A stretch of DNA of 64,000 nucleotides, taken from positions 440,757 through 504,756 of the forward strand of contig ML976996.1 of NCBI GenBank assembly GCA_010015675.1, written 5' to 3'. A program made the position numbers and the translations under genes. Source of the DNA: Byssothecium circinans. Lineage: Eukaryota; Ascomycota; Dothideomycetes; Pleosporales; Massarinaceae. Below, one piece after another: positions 57,169-64,000 of this stretch; the first letter of the stretch is position 1; each line of letters starts with the position of its first letter. The notes under the pieces were generated by a model, which was given only the letters and a program-made list of their open reading frames with translations, was not told the origin of the DNA and searched no databases.

Positions 57169-57792
57169 ATGAAACTCACCACGCTCCTCTCCACCGCTCT
57201 CCTCGCCCTCACCCCCACCGTCACCGCCCAGACCAACACACCCAGCGACAACAACCGCCCACCCGCCCACATCGACACCGTCCACGACACTCCCGGCGTA
57301 CCCCCCAGCTCCCTCGTCGCCAACACCCACCACCACGCCTTCTGCACCCGCACCCCCTCCTCCCAAGCCTTCTGCAAAACCCTGCACTCCTTCGTCAAAA
57401 AATGCGCCGGCGTCACTTCCCCGACACCCCCTCAATCCGCCCTTGCGAAATTCCGCATCGCCCCAAACGCTACCACAACCTCCTCTAACGAAACCTCGCC
57501 CGCGCCCTTTGCGAGCAACGGTACAGCCGCCGCCGTGCCGGACGAAAACGATATCCCCGGCTGCAACAAGGACGCGGGCATCTACCTCCTGCAGGAATCG
57601 ATTGAGCTCTCGCCGTGCGAGGGTATCGAGGAGAGCGGTGGCGATGTGGCGCTCGCGAAGAGGATTTGTAGGGCGGTGGCGGAGGCGGGGCGCAAGTGTT
57701 GGGAGAAGAAGAAGAGGGGGCCGTGTGGATATCATCATGTGCTGTGGAATCTGAGGAAGTTGGGGGAGTTTGTTAAGGCGGGGGAGACTTAG
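57169..57792 (+). CDS. Small secreted eight-cysteine protein
   Basis: 207 residues, one exon. The signal peptide is clear (MKLTTLLSTALLALTPTVTA). The mature protein has eight cysteines in two groups: FCTRT, FCKTL and KCAGV, then after a Ser/Thr/Pro linker with N-glycosylation sites, GCNKD, PCEGI, ICRAV, KCWEK and PCGYH. An even cysteine number in a secreted protein suggests four disulphides. The cysteine-rich second half also carries a conserved-looking LLQESIELSPCEGI. I do not recognise a named family; it could be an effector or a wall protein. The strong C-ending codon bias supports real coding. Confidence 0.75.
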   Translation: MKLTTLLSTALLALTPTVTAQTNTPSDNNRPPAHIDTVHDTPGVPPSSLVANTHHHAFCTRTPSSQAFCKTLHSFVKKCAGVTSPTPPQSALAKFRIAPNATTTSSNETSPAPFASNGTAAAVPDENDIPGCNKDAGIYLLQESIELSPCEGIEESGGDVALAKRICRAVAEAGRKCWEKKKRGPCGYHHVLWNLRKLGEFVKAGET

Positions 57793-58140
57793 ATTAGATT
57801 GGATTAGATTAGATAATAATGTTTGTTGTTTGTTGTTGAAGGGTAGGTTGGGTGATAGATGTAGTTTAGATATAGTGGAGTAGATGGAATTAGGAGGGTG
57901 TTGGGTGGTTTAGAGAGATTGGGGGGTTTGTGTTGGGAGGTGGGAAGGCGTGGTAAGAGGGGTGGGGAATTGTTTTCTGTCTGCGTTATTTTTGATTTAA
58001 TATAATGCAGAGGTGGAATGGGAGTAGGAATGGGATTAAAGTAGTCGTGGTAGTAGTATAGAGCTAATAATACGCGTATAGAAAGTATCACTGTGTCTTC
58101 TTACCGCTGTTCTAATATTACGCTCCATTCCTTGTTACCA
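57793..58140. other. Intergenic, G/T-rich
   Basis: 3' flank of the secreted-protein gene, G/T-rich with GATTAGATTAGATT-type short repeats just after the stop. No gene. Confidence 0.5.
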
Positions 58141-58179
58141 TCTAGCCCAAACCCTGACGCCGTCAGGGTTTCGGCTAGA
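58141..58179. repeat. Near-perfect 39-base palindrome
   Basis: The left arm 58141-58159 and right arm 58161-58179 are inverted copies of 19 bases with one mismatch (18 of 19 pair) and a single-base spacer. The core is AACCCTGACG / CGTCAGGGTT. It can form a strong hairpin or cruciform. It stands alone in intergenic DNA, about 230 bases beyond the end of a decayed frame. It could be a protein-binding palindrome or the remains of a mobile-element end. Confidence 0.85.
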
Positions 58180-58409
58180 TGCCGCAGCCCCATCTTCTCC
58201 TAGCCCACCCACTCCATCTCCACAACCCTACCTCCACCAAATCCCACTGAAGCCCCAATCAAGGGTGCTCGCGCCTTGTGCACGACCCGCGTGTGAGACA
58301 TTTTGAGAAGTGAGACATTTCGAGAAGCGAGTAAGATACATTCAAGCTACTTTAGCACTCCCTACATAGCGCCGCCTAACAAACTAAGTGACCTACATTC
58401 CGCTATTTC

Positions 58410-58814
58410 CTAGCTACAGGTGTTCTTCCTTCCAGCTGTGAGCAGCGCGTTCAGTCGATCAGGAAGGGCTAAGTTGCCGCTCGTCTTAAAGAACGTGGCA
58501 AGGTGATTCAGGTACACCTGCTCATAGGAGCTAGGTTAAACAAATAACGTAGGCGAATCGCGGATACCACTAACCAGCTTCCTAATCCGCTCTCTCTCGC
58601 GTTTAACGAATGCGGTCTCCTTAGGTGTAGCTATTTAGATTAGCGACGCGTTGTATAGTAGCATGAGTAGCTTGATATCGCCGTTGGATTCGCGGGATAT
58701 GTCGCGGAGCTTCTGCTGGAAATCCAGGAGTTCTTCCTTGATTGCTGGAGGAAGGGGCCAGATGTTCGTAAAGTAGCTATACTTAGGATTCTTCATATTG
58801 AAAGGGGAAGCCAT
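58410..58814 (-). pseudogene. Decayed unidentified reading frame with two internal TAA codons
   Basis: From an ATG at 58814 the frame reads MASPFNMKNPKYSYFTNIWPL... for 59 codons, meets TAA at 58635-58637, continues as IATPKETAFVKRERERIRKL, meets a second TAA at 58536-58538, then PSSYEQVYLNHLATFFKTSGN to a TAG at 58410-58412. The frame stays the same across 135 codons and the composition looks like protein throughout. Changing either TAA to CAA would leave a plausible Gln, so C-to-T change in a CA context could explain both. No domain recognised. A TATA-like element lies upstream on the minus strand near 58871. Confidence 0.5.
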
Positions 58815-59476
58815 GAGTATGCGAGGTGAAAGAAGGAAGAAGGAAGATGGGTGAGAGGCAGCTCGAATTTATACCAAGTGTGCGACCTTAACCAAGCGAG
58901 CATGTGAAAAGCACATGCCGGGCCTAGAGGATTCATCCCGTATGAAGCAAGATATTAGTAATAACCGCTACAAACTTGGCCCTCATGGCCCTCCATCCAC
59001 TCGCGATGGCCACAACTCCAGCCCCAATCAAGGTAAAACAATGATGGCCGCACGCACCAAACCTCATAATAAACGCTAACCTACCGTCAAACCTCCAGCC
59101 CATGTCCACTATTTCCCTACCATTCCCACATCGCCAACCAAAAGCCCGAACTCACACATCACAGTGCCAATCCATCCATCGTAAATGAAGTTTCCAAGCA
59201 CTGAATTATTACACGTAAAACTACACATGTACATTTTTTCGCTCCCACCTTTCCCTTCCTCTGCGATCAGATCGCTCAACTACTCAGCCCTTCCTTAAGC
59301 GCCGAGAAAGACATGATATGCCACGCTTACGCCGATTTCAACGCCTAATGCATTCCACCTGGCCCGCAAAATTATACATGTTCACCCCAAAGCCTCACGT
59401 GCCATTCATTTTCATCTCTTTTTCACCATCCCACATCATCTACCACTTCCCCCCAAACCCCCCTCACCACCCAAGC
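58815..59476. other. Intergenic, 3' flank of PRP8
   Basis: No gene. The plus strand is C-rich near the end of PRP8. Confidence 0.5.
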
Positions 59477-62400
59477 CTAGCTGAAAGTATCCTCCCTATC
59501 AACCCATACATCCTCCAACTCCGCAAAATTGTGAAAATGCAGTGGGCGATGCACCGCATCATAAAACCTCACAGGCGTATCCAACCTAACATGCACGGGC
59601 CTCTTCTCCACCATGCCGAACGACGAGCCCAAGAAGCTGTAATTCCAGACCCCATTGTCTGGAACCAAAAAATACCCGCGGATCTTGTCGGAGAGCAGGA
59701 GTTGGCACTTCTCGCCGAAGGCAGTGGAGAAGCCGGCAGGGTTGTCGGAGAGAGTGTCTTTGTTTTCGACGCCCCATTTATAGCCGGACGGTGTGAGGGC
59801 CCAGGCCGCGAGGGAGACGGATCCCGGTGTGAAAGAGACGGTCATGGAGACGGTTTTCTTGTCCCAGCTGGCGTGCTGGTTCATGAGGCGTGCGTGTTGA
59901 GTTACGTCGCTGGCTTGCATGTAAGGGGGCTCGTTGCCGCTAACGGTGTGAATGATGCCTAGGGGCTCGAGGTCGTGGAGGTACTCGTGCTGGGGTAGCT
60001 CCTTGGGGAGCTGGACGTCGCGCGTGTTGCCGACCTGGGGGACCATGACGATGGTGACGATTTCCTTGACTTGGTTGTTGTCGCGGGGGGACTTTCCGTA
60101 GAGGTAACCGGCAACCTGGACACGCAGATCGGCGATGGTGATGAAGCGTTTGAGCACGTTCTTGGGCATGACGTAGGTGAAGTGCCCTTCCTCCTTCACA
60201 TCTTCCGAGTTGATGTAGATGTTGTTGGCGCGGGTGCGGAGGTTGGACGTCGCTACGGCTCGCGTACGCCACTCTGTCTTGGATGCGAAGGAGGCTTGTT
60301 CGTACTGCGAGGTTGTGGTAATGACCATCTCCTCGCCATGCACATTCTGCGTCTTGGTCGTAACGGCGGTAAGCTGCTGTTGCTCCTCTTGCTGCTTGTC
60401 GATCTCGAGGGCTTGTTGACGTTGCATCGATGGAGCTGAGATTTCCATACCAAGGATGATGTCTCTCACTTCACTGTTTGTCAAGGACGAGGTGTTGACG
60501 TTGTTCTTCTTGCCGTAGTCATTCAAGATGAGATCCTTCAGCTCAGTTTCGACCTTCATCCACTGTTGATCCTCTAGCGATGGCCAAATGTGATGCTCCT
60601 GCGTGATGACCGTCTTGTCTGGGCGCAAAAGTAGCTTCGTCTTATCCTGATTAACGTGGAGAGCACGCAGAATGAGGATCAGTCGAGAAAAGGCGGTGTA
60701 TGATGAGATTGTCTTGAGCCACTCATCGTAAAGATTGAAGAGCACCATCTGCGGACCGGTAGCTCGGAGAATCATGTCACCAAGCTTCTCTACCTTCATC
60801 GCGGCCTGGAAAGGCAACTGCAGTTCTGATGCTCGGATCGAAATGTTGGGGAAGTCGAGCAAATGCACTTCGAGAGGGTCTAGCAGACCCTTTCGAGTGA
60901 CGATGAGCTGCTTGGGCTGTTCTTCAACGGGTAGCGATCGGATGAGAGCTGCGACTTCTTCGGCAGTCTTCCATTTGGCTAATTGACCGAGACGCTTCTG
61001 ACCAGCCCATACACTTGTGTGAATGATCTTCAAGAACAGCTGGCCGGTACGTGGATTGAAGATGAAGATCGCTCCGTTGATAGGCTTGGTCGTCAAGTTA
61101 CCTTCGAAGGTCTTGTGGATTGTGACACGGTAGACGTTGGTGTCATCAATGAACAATTGAACTTGGTTGCTAAACAACTCCGAGTAATTCTGCGAGTTCA
61201 GGAATTCCTGGTTGCTCTCTGAAGCGTACAACTGCAGACCTTTTCGGATACGCTCACGCAGAACGTACAAGGCGGGGTTGGCCTTCATGACCTTCGCCAT
61301 AGCTTGCTGCATAAGCTGCTTCAGGCCGGGGAAGTATTGTCCATAGGCGGAGTACAGGTTGTAGGCCAAGTCAACTGCGATCATCAAACCGGTAGCCGAC
61401 GGGTAGATGCTCATGCTGTCTTGGGTGTAGTCGAGGTACTTGGCACGGACATAGCGCTCGATGTCGTGAGAATCGTAGTCGCCGTAACGCAGTTGGACGT
61501 CGATCCAGAACTTGTTCGTCGTTGTCGCGCTCATTGCATCCTTTGTATCGTACAGCATGGAGGGTGAGGAGACGCTCCACTTATGACTAGCGAACAGCAA
61601 AATATCGGCGCACGAGCTGTTCATCTTGTACGACTTTCGAGGATGGATCGTCTCTTTCTGGACCGTCTCAATTCCCAAGGCCTCGAGCTCTTGGTCAAAA
61701 ACCTGGCACAAGTCCATGACGACCGACTCATGGATCTTCTGCCACAAATGTGCACGGAAAATCTGGATGAGAGAGATCTTGAGCGTGGGAATCTTGCCGT
61801 GCAAGAAGATTCCAGTCAGGTCAAGCTGGACCTGGAAACCGACGTATACGTTAGCGCGGTTGATCGTGGGGGACCACCATAAGGTGAATCGACGGTTCGG
61901 GATCTGGTTCAGGCCAGAGCGTTGGGCATTCGTGAGTTTCTTGAATTTCATGGATTCCTACACAAAAAGTTAGTATGTCTGTAGTGTATCAAGCAAACGT
62001 CAACGTGTGACACCGATACAACGCTAAACACGCTGTCGGAAGCCAGGAAGACGTTTACAAAGGATAAACGGGGCCATAATACTTCGAAACCACTAGCTTT
62101 TTCCTGGTTTAGTGTTAGTTATTGACTCAATTTTAGTTGGGGAGAGGAGTGACAAACCCAGAAAAGACCCTCCCAAGATGGAAACGCCGTCGCCTTGAAC
62201 AGCGTATGCTCAAGTATTGTCTCGACACCACCCAGTGCCTGTATAACATCCGTCCGATACGCATTCAAATTCCACAGTTTGCCGTCATGCCTCTGGCTCG
62301 TCCACCAAAACGGATTGCTCTTCATATGCTGATAGATCTTGAACTCGGTCCTGGACCTAAACCCCTTGTCGAAACTCAACGTCGACCTATCCTTTTGGAA

Positions 62401-64000
62401 AAGCGTGTTGATACGGGGCAGACCGCGGTCCCAGCTGTCCTCGAGATCTTCTAGTGTTAGTCGTCGGTTCTGTTGGTGGGCTTCCTGGCGCTTTTGCGAG
62501 TATTCCATCCACACGCGCTGCGAGTCGATGAACTCGGATTCCCAAGGAATGATGTAGCGGAAGATGTTGGGGATGAGGGTCTCTTCGTCGTGCGACATGC
62601 CGGCGCGGTAGTGCGTTACACCGGTGTCGGTTTGTTTGGACCAGCGCTTATCACTGGCGGGGATGAGGATGTGGGAGCCGGAGATCATACCCAGACCGCC
62701 GAGTTCCTTGGGGGTATAGAAGACTGCGGGTGGGAAACGCGAAGGCATCTTCGAGTTCAGACCGATCTTGACACGAGTCTGAATCTTGGTCTCGCACTTC
62801 ACAATGGTATCGAGCAAGTTGACCGTCGATACTGCGGCCTCTCGGTAGTAGGTGAAAAGGGCGATGAGCGTAGTGTTCCACTTGTTCGCAATCTTCGTAA
62901 ACGTCGTAGAGCCGGACGACATTAGAATCTGTCGGATGCGGTTGTTGAACTTGGCGACGTCCTCCTCAGTCACCTGCAAGAAAGCGTGGGCGGTCCGCTC
63001 CTTGGTCGCGTTGTCGACAAGAGACCACACGCTGTCTTTGGTCGGGAACTCCTCGCTCAGGTTGCGGATCTTTGGCAAGATGCGCACTTCGAAGCCGCAC
63101 ATGGAAAAGAGGAGATTAGGGTTATCGCGGCTGTAGACGCTCGCGAAGGTGTCATCCCACTCTATAGTCGTGAGCGAACGGGGTAGACGGTTCTTCATAT
63201 CCCAGAAAACGGCACGACCGAGATTGACATCATGACGCATGAGTCGCATCCTAGAATCGCGAGGCCAGCATTTCTTGTTGCGATATCCGATGACATTCTC
63301 AAAGTTGGGGTCGGGATTCTCCGTGAGAAATCGCTGGATAAGATCTCGCGACTCCTCGGCGGTGAACCTGAAGAACACCCAGATACGGTCGACGTACCTC
63401 GTGTACAGACGAATGGGATGTCGGACCTCAGTCTCCTTGTCCTTGAATTGAAGGAAATCGTTTGGACTGTCTGGTGATCCGGCAATCTCGTTTGCACGCT
63501 GGAGGCCGAGAAGAAGGATGTCCAGCACGAGACCATAGTATTGGAACACAAAGGCCGAGAACTGCAACCCACGGATCATACCATAAGCGTTCACATGGTT
63601 CATGTCCTTGTAGTTAAGCTGTACATTGTTCTTTGCTGTGATGTAGTCCGCGAGATTGTGGTCCATGATCAACCGCAGGAGACGGTTGAGCAGAGTGAGA
63701 TCAATCTTCTCGTAGACCTTGGACAGCTGCGTCTCGATCATGACATTGCACTCGCCATCCTGGTATTCCCAAACCTCGTCAAGGTTGTTGATACCTTGAG
63801 CCCACTTGTAGGTAAGAAGAGGCGGGACTTCAGTATCAGAAGGTTTGATCCAGCCTGGGAAAAGGTGGCGTTGATCTGCCTGATACCAAAGGTATTGGTC
63901 GAGGTACGCATCCGTAATCTTCTCCATGGGCTCAATGTCGTAGACAGGATTGATCGTGCTGTAGTTGTCGTTCATGTCGATACCGACCTCCTTGAACGCA
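59477..64000 (-). CDS. PRP8: Pre-mRNA-splicing factor PRP8, 3' part (runs off the window)
   Basis: Core U5 snRNP protein that forms the spliceosome active-site cavity. Exons seen (minus): 62158 to beyond 64000, micro-exon 62083-62103 and 59477-61957. The visible part is about 1,450 residues; the 5' end lies outside. The upstream exon covers the reverse-transcriptase-like to endonuclease-like region ([28 protein letters not shown]-type linker, EGLFW). The last exon starts [33 protein letters not shown] and carries the RNase H-like domain and the C-terminal JAB/MPN domain ([21 protein letters not shown]). Introns are 54 bp (62104-62157) and 125 bp (61958-62082), and between them the 21-nt micro-exon encodes EKASGFE. 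No intein is present at the GFEE/SMKF site used by fungal PRP8 inteins. It is nearly invariant in eukaryotes, so the call is secure. Confidence 0.97.

Noticed and set aside
61958..62082. Possible PRP8 intein
   Set aside because: The segment is only 125 bp with GT..AG ends and lacks any intein block; it is an intron.
1..64000. CRISPR arrays, rRNA genes, functional tRNA genes
   Set aside because: The sequence is eukaryotic nuclear DNA; no regularly spaced short repeats, rRNA segments or full cloverleaf sequences were seen by eye.

Overview
The window is nuclear DNA of a filamentous ascomycete (Pezizomycotina, probably a Dothideomycete). Most genes carry short introns of about 45-125 bp with GT(A/G)NGT donors and CTAAC-like branch sites. 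The gene content is typical of such fungi: a Pth11-like receptor, Clr5 and Zn2Cys6 regulators, a tannase, a NIS1-type effector, and universal eukaryotic genes (PRP8, RPC34, PEX2, KAP120, a UCH deubiquitinase). Exon joins below were worked out by eye from splice signals, reading phase and family resemblance; no search was run.

Layout. 1-8 kb: a tannase/feruloyl esterase with a one-base reading-frame break, a Pth11-like seven-helix receptor, and an unnamed multi-pass membrane protein. 8-16 kb: a GNAT acetyltransferase, a block of diverged ~135-bp repeats, a Clr5/ankyrin-type protein and a class I methyltransferase. 16.5-17.6 kb: RPC34 (RNA polymerase III). 18.2-19 kb: a relic of a TRI12-type MFS transporter. 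20-26 kb: an unrecognised coiled-coil protein and an 899-residue Zn2Cys6 activator.

27-37.4 kb is the most unusual part. It holds a graveyard of catabolic genes: a Baeyer-Villiger-type FAD monooxygenase, a 4-coumarate-CoA-ligase-like enzyme with a peroxisomal C-terminus, a short-chain dehydrogenase, an aldehyde dehydrogenase, a zinc alcohol dehydrogenase and an acyl-CoA dehydrogenase. All are broken by stops, frameshifts or deletions. Together they look like a fossil degradation cluster (oxidise, ester-insert, dehydrogenate, activate to CoA, beta-oxidise). Among them sits one gene that is open throughout (28805-30170). It joins a fungal NLR/STAND-type N-terminal domain to an HhH-GPD DNA glycosylase domain, an architecture I do not recognise and the best candidate here for something undescribed.

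38.9-48 kb is conserved housekeeping: KAP120, PEX2, a BuGZ/ZNF207-type zinc-finger protein and a UCH-type ubiquitin hydrolase. 48-58 kb is secreted or accessory: an S28 serine peptidase, a NIS1-like effector, a large protein with a collagen-like glycine-rich N-terminus, and a small secreted eight-cysteine protein. 58-59 kb has a near-perfect palindrome and a decayed reading frame with two internal TAA codons. 59.5-64 kb is the 3' part of PRP8, which runs off the end of the window; it has a 21-nt micro-exon next to the known PRP8 intein site, and no intein.
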